This document shows, one piece after another, positions 1 to 8,109 of a stretch of DNA of 64,000 bases. The position numbers were made by a program, and so were the translations under genes. Source of the stretch: Desulfomicrobium apsheronum (lineage in GTDB: Bacteria; Desulfobacterota; Desulfovibrionia; Desulfovibrionales; Desulfomicrobiaceae); the NCBI RefSeq assembly GCF_900114115.1, contig NZ_FORX01000010.1:62001-126000 (forward strand), given 5' to 3'. Each line of letters starts with the position of its first letter. Within the stretch, counting starts at the first letter, position 1. Under the pieces are notes generated by a model. The model was not told the origin of the DNA and made no database searches. It saw only the letters and a list, made by a program, of their open reading frames with translations.

Positions 1-380
1 TCGGGCCAGGTCAGGGCCATCTCCGTGCACCACCAGTAATCTTCCAGGGTCTCGCCCTTCCAGGCGAAAACCTTGGCCAGGCCCTGCTCGACAATGGCGG
101 CCGCAGCATGGTCCTGGGTGGAAAAAATGTTGCAGGAGGCCCAGCGCACATCCGCTCCCAGAGCGTGCAGGGTCTTGATGAGCATGGCCGTCTGGATGGT
201 CATGTGCAGGCTGCCGGTCACGCGCAGGCCCTTCAGGGGCTTTTCGCTGCCGTACTTGTCGATGAGCGCCATAAGTCCGGGCATTTCGCGTTCGGACAGC
301 TGCATTTCCTTGGATCCCCAATCGGCCAGACTCATGTCGGCGACCTTGTGATCAAGCTTTGGGTCAATGGGTAACGTCAT
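1..380 (-). CDS. ahcY: Adenosylhomocysteinase (S-adenosylhomocysteine hydrolase), N-terminal part only
   Basis: The enzyme cleaves S-adenosylhomocysteine (SAH) to adenosine and homocysteine in the cytoplasmic methyl cycle. Only the first 126 codons are present; the gene runs off the left edge. The translation carries the family hallmarks [12 protein letters not shown] and the substrate-binding stretch [17 protein letters not shown]. The ATG at 380 is preceded by GGAAAGGAGATACC, a good ribosome binding site. It lies 40 bp downstream of the sahR-like gene on the same strand, so the two probably form an operon that answers to SAH. The 40-bp gap is too short for an SAH riboswitch. The C-terminal NAD-binding part is not visible. 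Confidence 0.95.
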   Translation of the reverse strand, partial: MTLPIDPKLDHKVADMSLADWGSKEMQLSEREMPGLMALIDKYGSEKPLKGLRVTGSLHMTIQTAMLIKTLHALGADVRWASCNIFSTQDHAAAAIVEQGLAKVFAWKGETLEDYWWCTEMALTWP

Positions 381-420
381 GGTATCTCCTTTCCTTGGCT
401 GTGGCCGTGGCCACCTGATG

Positions 421-1356
421 TTAAACTGAAAATTCTTCCCGGCGGGCGGTGATGACCATGAGGGTCAGCCCCAGATTGACGGGGTGTCGCTCGCAGCTCA
501 GCTCCTGGAACCCGGCCTTCTCCATCCACGACTGCAGGTCGTCCGGGGAAAAACCGAGCCAGCGGTCGCCGTAGCGCGTGCGCAGGGTTTCGTTGTCGTG
601 CAGCAGAAAATCCACCAGCACCGCCTGTCCTCCGGGGCGGACCACCCGGCCCATCTCGGCGATGCCGTCCTGGGGCGCGGCCAGATGGTGCAGCACCAGC
701 GACATTATGGCCGCGTCCGCTTCTCCGTCGCGCAGGGGCAGATGTTCGAGGTCGCCGATGCGCAGGCTGACCTCAAGCCCCTCGGGCAGGAGCTTGGCCG
801 CCGCGTCGAGCATGCGCGCAGAGTTGTCCACGCCGATGACGCATCCCGCTGCTCCGGCCAGATGCCCAAGCAGAAGGCCTGGGCCGCACCCCAGATCGAC
901 CACAGTACCCCGCTGCGTCTCGGCGGCGGCAAGGCGCTTCATGATGGCCGGCCCAAGCGCGAAATCGCCGAGCATTTCGCGGCTCAGGCGGTTCCAGTCC
1001 GAAGCGATGCCGTCAAAAAAGTGGGTCGTTGAGCGACGGCGATCGTTCAGGACCTGTGCGGCGCGGTCCAAATCCTGACGGTGCTCGGGCAAATCCTTGA
1101 GTCCTTCCAGCACGGCCGCAAGCAATGCGCGAGAGCCGTTGGCCGATGAAGACGAGTAGAAGGCCCACAAGCCATGGCGTTGGCAAGCCACCAGCCCGGC
1201 GTCCATGAGGATTTTCAGATGCCGCGAGATACGCGACTGGCCCATGTCCAGAACCTGCACGATCTCACCCACGTTGAGCTCGTGGGCGGCGAGCACGCCG
1301 ATGAGGCGAAGCCTGGTTTCATCGGCCAGGGCCTTGGTCTGGGTCAGTAGTTTCAT
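421..1356 (-). CDS. sahR: SahR-type regulator: ArsR-family HTH fused to a SAM-dependent methyltransferase domain
   Basis: This 311-residue protein has an ArsR winged helix at about residues 1-90 (recognition region [18 protein letters not shown]). A class I methyltransferase fold follows at about 140-270, with SAM motif [10 protein letters not shown]. ArsR-methyltransferase fusions beside ahcY are known in Desulfovibrionales as SahR. SahR senses SAH through the methyltransferase-like domain and controls the methionine/SAM cycle. Position directly upstream of ahcY and the palindrome at 1381-1402 in its promoter fit autoregulation plus control of ahcY. Whether the methyltransferase domain is still catalytic cannot be told from sequence. 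Confidence 0.85.
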   Translation of the reverse strand: MKLLTQTKALADETRLRLIGVLAAHELNVGEIVQVLDMGQSRISRHLKILMDAGLVACQRHGLWAFYSSSSANGSRALLAAVLEGLKDLPEHRQDLDRAAQVLNDRRRSTTHFFDGIASDWNRLSREMLGDFALGPAIMKRLAAAETQRGTVVDLGCGPGLLLGHLAGAAGCVIGVDNSARMLDAAAKLLPEGLEVSLRIGDLEHLPLRDGEADAAIMSLVLHHLAAPQDGIAEMGRVVRPGGQAVLVDFLLHDNETLRTRYGDRWLGFSPDDLQSWMEKAGFQELSCERHPVNLGLTLMVITARREEFSV

Positions 1357-1380
1357 GAGTGGCGCATGTGGTTATTTTTA

Positions 1381-1402
1381 TATATCAAGATATCCTGATA
1401 TA
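1381..1402. promoter_or_regulatory. Near-perfect 22-bp palindrome, probable SahR operator
   Basis: The halves are TATATCAAGAT and ATCCTGATATA. All positions pair except one symmetric A/C pair. The site lies 25 bp before the sahR start and 78 bp before the divergent dciA-like start, so it could act on both. Palindromes with ATATCAAGAT-type half-sites are expected for ArsR-family SahR; the assignment to SahR is an inference from position and symmetry. Confidence 0.65.
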
Positions 1403-1479
1403 GGCACGCCTACATGCCCGCCGTGCAAAGGTCAAGAACCAGTCTTGCCTGGCACCGGCAAGACGGTTACTTAATAAAG

Positions 1480-1962
1480 ATGCATCAAAGACAAAAGAAA
1501 GTCCGCTCCGCGTCCGAGGCGCTCGGCACGGTCCTCGGCACGCCGGAGGCCGCCCTGGAGCTGGCCATTGCCCGGTTGTGGAGACACTGGCCCGAAATTC
1601 TCGGGGCGGAAATCGCCGAAATGATCCGCCCCCTGGGACACCGTAAAACCACCATGCTTCTTGGCGCGACCAACTCCATGGTCATGCAGGAATTTTCCTA
1701 TTTCGCGCAAAATATCCTGGACAAGGCCAACGGCTTTCTGGGCAACGCCTATTTTCAGAAGGTGCAGATCGAGCTCATGGCCGGCCGACCAGCCCTGGAT
1801 CAATCCTTGCTCCCAAAATTTCCGCCCCGCCCCGAGCCCCCCAAACCCGACATCCTCGGCAACCTTTTGCCCTGCATGGACCCGTCTTCGCCCGTGACGT
1901 CCTGCTACCGAGCCTACGTCAGGCATTTCCGCCCGGACCTCGAAATCCCGGAGGACGAATGA
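1480..1962 (+). CDS. DciA-like DUF721 protein (putative helicase-loading factor)
   Basis: The ATG at 1480 gives a 160-residue protein; an upstream in-frame ATG at 1414 lies close to the operator palindrome and is less likely. The region RLWRHWPEILGAEIAEMIRPLGHRKTTMLLGATNSMVMQEFSYFAQNIL resembles the small DUF721/DciA domain in outline. DciA-type proteins assist loading of the replicative helicase DnaB in most bacteria that lack DnaC. The proline-rich tail (about residues 110-130) is not conserved in the family. The stop overlaps the next gene's ATG by 4 bp, so the two are translationally coupled. The family call is from sequence memory only. Confidence 0.6.
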   Translation: MHQRQKKVRSASEALGTVLGTPEAALELAIARLWRHWPEILGAEIAEMIRPLGHRKTTMLLGATNSMVMQEFSYFAQNILDKANGFLGNAYFQKVQIELMAGRPALDQSLLPKFPPRPEPPKPDILGNLLPCMDPSSPVTSCYRAYVRHFRPDLEIPEDE

Positions 1963-2594
1963 ACAGACACGCGCTCTTTCTTGTCATCATTGCCCTGCTG
2001 TTCCTGCCCACGCAGGTTCGGGCAGACACGGACGCGGTCCTGCGCGACTACATCCCAAGCGGCAAAATCACGCGCTTTGAGGAACCGGTGCTCTTCTGGA
2101 TCGGCGGCAAGGATCGCCTTGAAGGACAATATTATATTGATACCGTCGTGAACGAAGTGCGACGCATCATCCCCCAGCTGTCCTTCAAACAGGTCTCTTC
2201 CATGAACCAGGCCAACGTCCGTTTTTTTCTGACCGACTCAAAGGAAGAATGGCAGGCGACAGTGAGCAAAAGCGCCCAGGGCATGGCGGGCTGGCAGGAG
2301 ATAGGAGATCTCATCCGGGGCTTCACGCTACTGGCCTCGAATAACGGGGTCATCAGAAAGGCGGACATCGCCCTGCATCTGAACTTTCAGACCTCGGGCG
2401 GCCAGAAGCTCTGGATCGTCCGCCACGAACTCATGCACGCCCTGGGCATCATGACCCACCCGAAGGCAACCGTCGACACGGTCCTCAACTCCAGACAGGC
2501 GCAGGAAGAAAAAAACAGCATCTTTTCGGACTCCGACATCCTTGTCCTCAAAACCATTTACAGCCCAAATCTTGCCCCGGGCGGTTCCTGGTAA
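1959..2594 (+). CDS. Secreted DUF2927-like putative zinc metalloprotease
   Basis: The 211-residue product starts with a clear signal peptide (MNRHALFLVIIALLFLP, cleavage near VRA-DT). It contains HELMHALG near residue 155, an HExxH zinc site with the extended third-ligand pattern. This matches secreted proteins annotated DUF2927. The enzyme would act in the periplasm or outside the cell; its substrate is unknown. The ATG overlaps the dciA-like stop. The rest of the chain has no motif I recognise, so protease activity is inferred from the zinc motif alone. Confidence 0.7.
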   Translation: MNRHALFLVIIALLFLPTQVRADTDAVLRDYIPSGKITRFEEPVLFWIGGKDRLEGQYYIDTVVNEVRRIIPQLSFKQVSSMNQANVRFFLTDSKEEWQATVSKSAQGMAGWQEIGDLIRGFTLLASNNGVIRKADIALHLNFQTSGGQKLWIVRHELMHALGIMTHPKATVDTVLNSRQAQEEKNSIFSDSDILVLKTIYSPNLAPGGSW

Positions 2595-2614
2595 GAGTCG
2601 CCGTTTTTCCGATC

Positions 2615-2643
2615 TTGACAGCCCGGACCTCTTTCCCTAATGA
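2615..2643 (+). promoter_or_regulatory. Sigma-70 promoter for the tRNA pair
   Basis: A perfect -35 box TTGACA (2615-2620) is followed after 17 bp by TAATGA (2638-2643). Transcription would start about 2650, just before tRNA-Gln. Confidence 0.65.
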
Positions 2644-2656
2644 GACTTTTCGCTGC

Positions 2657-2730
2657 TGGGCGATCGTTCAACGGTAGGACAGCGGACTCTGACTCCGTCA
2701 ATCTTAGTTCGAATCTAAGTCGCCCAGCCA
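2657..2730 (+). tRNA. tRNA-Gln (anticodon CTG)
   Basis: The full cloverleaf is visible. Acceptor TGGGCGA pairs with TCGCCCA, the anticodon loop CTCTGAC carries CTG, and the T-arm is CTTAG/CTAAG with loop TTCGAAT. The 3' CCA is encoded. It would be co-transcribed with the tRNA-Glu that follows 6 bp later. Confidence 0.95.
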
Positions 2731-2736
2731 CCATGC

Positions 2737-2814
2737 GTCCCCATCGTCTAGCTAGGTCCAGGACACCGGCCTTTCACGCCGATAACAGGGGTTCAAATCC
2801 CCTTGGGGACGCCA
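2737..2814 (+). tRNA. tRNA-Glu (anticodon TTC)
   Basis: Acceptor GTCCCCA pairs with TGGGGAC, the anticodon loop CTTTCAC carries TTC, and the T-arm is AGGGG/CCCCT with loop TTCAAAT. The CCA end is encoded. Second gene of the two-tRNA transcript. Confidence 0.95.
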
Positions 2815-2874
2815 CATCAGCACAAAATCGGGACACGCTCCCGCCCCCCGGAGGTTCCGGGAAACACCCCCTAG

Positions 2875-2905
2875 GCCCCGCGCGAAAGCACGGGGCTTTT
2901 TCTTT
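2875..2905 (+). terminator. Rho-independent terminator of the tRNA operon
   Basis: Stem GCCCCG (2875-2880) and CGGGGC (2891-2896) around a 10-nt loop, followed by TTTTTCTTTC. Confidence 0.8.
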
Positions 2906-2936
2906 CCGTCCATTCAAATCGTGTAACCCTGCTATT

Positions 2937-3992
2937 TCAGCCAAGCCTATACCACACCCCCCGGCCTTGCCCCTGCATGACAAGATGCCTGTTCTGCACC
3001 AGCTTGCGGAAATGATCTTTCAAGGTGTTCCGGCTGACCCCTGTCAGGATGACCATTTCTTTCAGCGTGACCCGACCATGTTCGCGGGCGTGTTCCAAAA
3101 TACGCAGGGAAAGTTCCGGCAACGCGGCCAGCAGCAGATGCTCTTTCTCTAGCTTCTTTTCCAACCTTTTCATTTGTTGATGCAGGGCACGTAAAAAAAA
3201 CAGAATCCAGGGCTGCCAGTTGGGGTTCTCTGTGCGAATGGTTGTTTGCGTCTGACGCAGGGCAAGGTAATAGCCTTCCTTGCTGTTCTCGATAACGCTT
3301 TCAAGCGAACTGTACGGCGTGTATGAATAACCGCAGCGTAGCAGAAGAAGCGTGGTCAGAATGCGTGATAAGCGCCCATTACCATCTTGAAATGGATGGA
3401 TCGCCAGAAAAGTTACGGCAAAGACACCCATGACCAACAAAGGATGCAGCTTTTTGGTTTCCAGTGCGTGATTTGTCCACTCGACCAAATCACGCATGAG
3501 GCGAGGAGTATCAAAGGGAGCGGCTGTTTCAAAAACGATACCTATTTGTTGCCCCTTCTCATCAAAGGCGGCGACGTTGTTCGGGGATGTTTTGTAATTG
3601 CCTCGATGGCGTTCGTCTTTATCGCTGTGGCGCAGCACGTCCCGGTGCAGTTGGCGAATGTAGTTTTCAGTCAGGGGAATGTGTTCCCAGGACTGAAAAA
3701 TTTGCTCCATTGTCTCCGCATATCCCGCCACTTCCTGTTCATCGCGCGTGGCAAAGGAGCGGATGGAAAGATTTGCCAGCAGTTTTTCCACCGCACTGTC
3801 GGAGAGCTTGCTGCCCTCGATGCGCGTGGAAGAGCCTATGCTTTCAATGGTCGCAACCCAGCGCAAGGCGAGAAGCCTTTCCGGCGCTAGCGAACCAAGG
3901 GCCTTCCAAGCGCCTTTGAATTCGTCGATCTCTGCAATAAGCCCAAGGAGTTCATGGGTGATGTTCAGGGTGTCGGCAGTAATCATGTCCAT
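2937..3992 (-). CDS. Fic-domain protein with N-terminal inhibitory motif and C-terminal winged helix
   Basis: The 351-residue protein carries the Fic active site HPFQDGNGRLSR (about residues 199-210), complete with catalytic His, the acidic Asp and the phosphate-binding Arg. Fic enzymes usually transfer AMP from ATP to protein hydroxyl groups. An N-terminal SSTRIEG (about 53-59) matches the (S/T)xxxE(G/N) inhibitory helix, so this is a self-inhibited class II type. The last 80 residues look like a winged helix (LKEMVILTGVSRNTLKDHFRKLV), as in Fic proteins that bind DNA. There is no adjacent antitoxin gene, as expected when inhibition is internal. It stands alone between the tRNAs and the efflux operon. 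Confidence 0.9.
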   Translation of the reverse strand: MDMITADTLNITHELLGLIAEIDEFKGAWKALGSLAPERLLALRWVATIESIGSSTRIEGSKLSDSAVEKLLANLSIRSFATRDEQEVAGYAETMEQIFQSWEHIPLTENYIRQLHRDVLRHSDKDERHRGNYKTSPNNVAAFDEKGQQIGIVFETAAPFDTPRLMRDLVEWTNHALETKKLHPLLVMGVFAVTFLAIHPFQDGNGRLSRILTTLLLLRCGYSYTPYSSLESVIENSKEGYYLALRQTQTTIRTENPNWQPWILFFLRALHQQMKRLEKKLEKEHLLLAALPELSLRILEHAREHGRVTLKEMVILTGVSRNTLKDHFRKLVQNRHLVMQGQGRGVWYRLG

Positions 3993-4243
3993 TTACACAT
4001 CCGAAAACATCCATTCTGTCAACCCGCAAAAACACCCATTTTCATCCGATTCCCTGCTTTCCAAAAAAATTCCGTTAATTCCTCAAAGCGTGAGGACCCT
4101 TGTGCTCGACAATGGACAATCGACGCAAGGCAGGGACTCCAGGCTTTTACACGTCAATGACAGGGCCCTAGCCAAATGGAAGAGTGCCGTTTTCGACCAT
4201 GAAGGGATTCATCCCGCCAGATCACCTCGGGATTGCCAGCCCA
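3993..4243. other. Intergenic region between fic and the metal-efflux operon
   Basis: About 250 bp holding the fic promoter region and the end of the efflux operon. CATCC occurs several times close to the fic start (3998-4050). No gene and no clear terminator is visible. Confidence 0.5.
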
Positions 4244-7200
4244 TCAATCCCTGCGAAAGCGGAACCTGATTTCCTCCACCCAGCAATACAGCACCGGCAC
4301 CACGAAGACCGTGATCGTCGCGAAGACCATGCCTCCAAAAGACGGGATGGCCATGGGGATCATGATGTCCGAGCCACGGCCCGAGGAGGTCAGGATGGGC
4401 ACCAGGGCCAGGATGGTCGTGGCCGAGGTCATGACCGCCGGGCGTATGCGCCGCCCCGCCCCTTCCAGGACCATGACCCGGATGGCGGCGACGGAGTCGG
4501 GCTTTTTGCGCGCCTTGCTCTCGTCCAGGAAGGTGGCCATGAGCACGCCGTCGTCCGAGGCGATGCCGAAGAGGGCCAGAAAGCCCACCCAGATGGCCAC
4601 GCTCAGGTTGATGGGGTGCACCTGGAAAAGCTCGCGCATGTCCACCCCGGCCAGGTGGAAATTCAGGAACCAGTCCTGTCCGTACAGCCAGATCATGGTA
4701 AACCCTCCCGACCAGGCCGTGAAGATGCCCGAGAAGACCATGAGAGTGGTCGCGATGGACCCGAACTGCAGATAGAGGATGATGACGATCAGCAAGAGGG
4801 CCACGGGCAGGACGACCATGAGCTTCTTCTGGGCCCGGACCTGGTTCTCGTAGCTTCCCGCGAATTCAATGGTCACCCCGGCCGGGATGACCAGTTTGCC
4901 GTCCGCGCGCTGCTGCTCGAGGTAGGCCTTGGCCGACTCCACGACATCCACTTCCGCATACCCCGGCTTCTTGTCGAAGAGCACGTAGCCAAGCAAAAAC
5001 GTGTCCTCGCTCTTGATGGCCTGGGGGCCGCGCACGTAGCGGATCTCGGCCAGCTGCCCGAGCGGGATCTGCCTGCCGCCGGCGGCCGGGACGGAGATGC
5101 GCTCCAGGCTTTCGACGGAATCGCGCAGGTCGCGCATGTAGCGCACCCGGATCGGATACACCTCGCGGCCTTCGATGGTCGTGGTCGCCACCATGCCGCC
5201 CACGGAGGCCTGGATGATCTCCTGCACCGTTGCGAGCATGATGCCGTAGCGCGAAATGGCCTCGCGGTCCGGCACGATCTCAAGGTACGGCTTGCACACG
5301 ATGCGGTCCGCCACCACCGCGGCCGGCTGGACCATGGGCACTTCCTTGAGCAGCCGTTCCACCTCCATGGCCACGGACTCGATGGTCGCCAGGTCCGGCC
5401 CCTTGACCTTGACCCCCATTGGCGCGCGCATGCCCGACTGCAGCATGACGATGCGCGCGGCGATGGGCTGCAGCTTCGGGGCCGAGGTCATGCCGGGCAC
5501 TTCGGCGGCCCTCACGATCTCGTCCCAGATGTCGTCGGGGGATTTCACTCCGCCCCAGGCCTCGCGCCCCCGGTTCAGGTCCGGGTCCAGCGCGGGCCGC
5601 CAGAGCCGGAAGGGCTGGCCGTCCGCGTCGGGGATGAGGCGGCCCTCTTCGTCTCGCTCGAACCAACCGCGCACCAGATACGGCATGCCGTCGGCCGCGG
5701 GTACCGGGATGCCGCCCTCGTCGCGGAAATAGTCCTTGGCGTCCTCGCGCCAGAGGAAGCGCAGGCGTCTGCCCTCGGCGCCCAGCAGGTATTCGTTTTT
5801 ATAGTTGATGACGGTCTCGACCATGGACACCGGCGCCGGGTCCAGGGGCGAGTCCGCGCGCCCGAGCTTGCCCACGGCGCTCTCCACTTCCGGGATGGCC
5901 TGGATGGACATGTCCTGCAGGGCCAGGAGGTCCTTGACCTCGCCCAGGGAGGCGTGGGGCATGGTGGTCGGCATGTAGAGGAAGGAACCCTCGTCCAGCG
6001 GCGGCATGAACTCCTTGCCCAGGCCCGGGAAGGCGTGGACGAAAGCCACCATTGGCCGCGTCGTGCGCAGCCCCTCGGGCAGGACGGACAGGAAGGGGGC
6101 GGCCCCGAGCCAGACCACTCCTCCAAACAGGGTCAGACAGCCCGGAATGACGAGAAAAAGGGCTTTATGCAGGAGAAAGATTTTCAGAAGCGGCCCGTAT
6201 GCAAAACGAAAGGCCTGAAAAAAACCCATCAGCAAACCGACGAGGCCGAGCACGAAAAAGGTGTTGGCGGTCCGTCCCTTCTCCAGCCCCAACGGCAGCC
6301 AGTCCAGAGCCAGGAACACTGCCACGGCCAAGGCCAGCCCAAGACTCGCGCCCCAACGCAGGCGAACCTGCCAGAACTCGGGCAGCCGGTCGTGAACCAG
6401 GCGATAGATCCCGACCACGACAAGGCCCGAACCGATCCAGACGGACTTCCAGACCGCTACCACAAGGCCCGCGGCCACCAGCGCAACCACCAGCCACAGG
6501 GACGGCCGCACCTTCCTGCGGCGGAAAATGAGCGCAGCCGCTGCCGGAAGGATGGTCAGGGCCACGATGATGGAGGCGATGAGGGCGAAGGTCTTGGTGT
6601 AGGCCAGGGGGCCGAACAGCTTGCCCTCGGCCCCGGTCATGAAGAAGACGGGCAGAAAGCCGACGATGGTCGTGCTCACGGCCGTGAGCACGGCGCTGCC
6701 GACCTCGGAGGCCCCCTCGAAGACCACCCGGGTCATGGGCGTGTCCTCTGGCGAGGAGTCCATCTTCTGCAGGATGCTCTCGCAGATGATGATGCCCATG
6801 TCGACCATGGTCCCGATGGCGATAGCGATGCCCGACAGGGCCACGATGTTGGCATCCACCCTGAACTGTTTCATGGCGATGAAGCACATCATCACGGCCA
6901 TGGGCAAGAGCGCCGAGATGAGAAAGGAGCTGCGCAGGTGCATGACCAGCACCAGGACCACGATGATGGTGATCAGGATCTGCTGCTGGAGGGCCGAGCC
7001 GAGCGTATTGAGGGTCTCGTGGATGAGGCCCGAGCGATCGTAGAAGGGCACAATGGTCAGCTTGGAGCGCGTGCCGTCGGGCAGGGTCTTCTCCGGCAAA
7101 CCGGGAGCGATGCGGGCGATCTCGGCCTTGACCGCGTCGATGGCCGTCAGGGGGTTTTCGCCGTAGCGCACGGTGACCACGCCGCCGACCACCTCCACTC

Positions 7201-8107
7201 CGCCCTTGTCCAGCAGGCCCCGGCGGTTCGCCGGACCGAAGCTGACGTGGGCCACGTCGTCCACGGTGATGGGGATGGAGTCGCGCATCTTGATGACCGA
7301 AGTGCGCACCTGTTCGAGATTCTTGATGAAGCCGATGCCGCGGATGACGTACTCCACGCGGTTGACTTCCATGGTCCCGGCGCCCACCTCCATATTGGCC
7401 ATCTTCAAGGCGGTGACGATCTCCGGCAGGCTGACGCCCGCCGCGCGCATGGCGTCGGGATCGATCTCGATCTGGTACTCGCGCACGAAGCCGCCCACAC
7501 CGGCCACCTCGCTCACCCCCTCGGCCGAGGTCAGGGCGTAGCGCACGTACCAGTCCTGCACGGAGCGGATCTCGTCGGGATCCCAGCCGCCCGTCGGCCG
7601 GCCGTCTGGGTCGCGGCCCTCCAGGGTGTACCAGAAGACCTGGCCCAGGGCCGTGGCGTCGGGGCCCAGGGTCGGGCGCACGTCGGACGGCAATGTTGAC
7701 GGGGGCAGGGAATTGATCTTCTCCAGCAGGCGTGTGCGGGACCAGTAGAACTCGACGTCCTCGTCGAAGATGACGTAGATGGTCGAGAATCCGAGCATGG
7801 AGTAGGAACGCACGGTCTTCACGCCGGGCATGCCCAGCAGGGACACGGTCAGGGGATAGGTGACCTGGTCCTGCACGTCCTGGGGAGAGCGGCCGGGCCA
7901 GGCGGTGAAGACGATCTGCTGGTTCTCGCCGATGTCCGGGATGGCGTCCACAGGCACGGGGTCCCGCTCGATGCCGGGCGCGTGCCAGGCAAAGGGCGCG
8001 ACGATGAAGCCCCAACCAAGCGCCATGCAGACCAGAAGAACGACGACGAGCTTCTGATCCAGGCAGAAGCGGATGATGCGGTCCATGAGGGACATGTGCG
8101 CGCTCAT
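4244..8107 (-). CDS. Heavy-metal efflux RND inner-membrane pump (CusA/CzcA type)
   Basis: This proton-driven antiporter would export monovalent copper/silver or divalent metal ions through a tripartite complex. Visible marks are the N-terminal helix RIIRFCLDQKLVVVLLV, the TM4 proton-relay segment GTMVDMGIIICES, and the HME-RND pattern PPLDEGSFLYMPTTMPHAS. The protein has 1287 residues, about 240 more than E. coli CusA (1047). The extra length includes a hydrophobic block at about residues 530-690 that could add membrane helices, and a charged periplasmic insertion near 835-870. The start is preceded by GAGGGG inside the end of the adaptor gene, so the two are coupled. Met-rich motifs and the neighbours favour copper/silver, but the ion is not proven. 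Confidence 0.9.
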   Translation of the reverse strand: MSAHMSLMDRIIRFCLDQKLVVVLLVCMALGWGFIVAPFAWHAPGIERDPVPVDAIPDIGENQQIVFTAWPGRSPQDVQDQVTYPLTVSLLGMPGVKTVRSYSMLGFSTIYVIFDEDVEFYWSRTRLLEKINSLPPSTLPSDVRPTLGPDATALGQVFWYTLEGRDPDGRPTGGWDPDEIRSVQDWYVRYALTSAEGVSEVAGVGGFVREYQIEIDPDAMRAAGVSLPEIVTALKMANMEVGAGTMEVNRVEYVIRGIGFIKNLEQVRTSVIKMRDSIPITVDDVAHVSFGPANRRGLLDKGGVEVVGGVVTVRYGENPLTAIDAVKAEIARIAPGLPEKTLPDGTRSKLTIVPFYDRSGLIHETLNTLGSALQQQILITIIVVLVLVMHLRSSFLISALLPMAVMMCFIAMKQFRVDANIVALSGIAIAIGTMVDMGIIICESILQKMDSSPEDTPMTRVVFEGASEVGSAVLTAVSTTIVGFLPVFFMTGAEGKLFGPLAYTKTFALIASIIVALTILPAAAALIFRRRKVRPSLWLVVALVAAGLVVAVWKSVWIGSGLVVVGIYRLVHDRLPEFWQVRLRWGASLGLALAVAVFLALDWLPLGLEKGRTANTFFVLGLVGLLMGFFQAFRFAYGPLLKIFLLHKALFLVIPGCLTLFGGVVWLGAAPFLSVLPEGLRTTRPMVAFVHAFPGLGKEFMPPLDEGSFLYMPTTMPHASLGEVKDLLALQDMSIQAIPEVESAVGKLGRADSPLDPAPVSMVETVINYKNEYLLGAEGRRLRFLWREDAKDYFRDEGGIPVPAADGMPYLVRGWFERDEEGRLIPDADGQPFRLWRPALDPDLNRGREAWGGVKSPDDIWDEIVRAAEVPGMTSAPKLQPIAARIVMLQSGMRAPMGVKVKGPDLATIESVAMEVERLLKEVPMVQPAAVVADRIVCKPYLEIVPDREAISRYGIMLATVQEIIQASVGGMVATTTIEGREVYPIRVRYMRDLRDSVESLERISVPAAGGRQIPLGQLAEIRYVRGPQAIKSEDTFLLGYVLFDKKPGYAEVDVVESAKAYLEQQRADGKLVIPAGVTIEFAGSYENQVRAQKKLMVVLPVALLLIVIILYLQFGSIATTLMVFSGIFTAWSGGFTMIWLYGQDWFLNFHLAGVDMRELFQVHPINLSVAIWVGFLALFGIASDDGVLMATFLDESKARKKPDSVAAIRVMVLEGAGRRIRPAVMTSATTILALVPILTSSGRGSDIMIPMAIPSFGGMVFATITVFVVPVLYCWVEEIRFRFRRD

Positions 8108-8109
8108 GC

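Noticed and set aside
4184-7699. An 1171-codon open frame on the plus strand opposite the RND pump
   Set aside because: It is the shadow of the minus-strand pump gene in GC-rich DNA; the product is a His-, Gly- and Asp-rich string with no domain.
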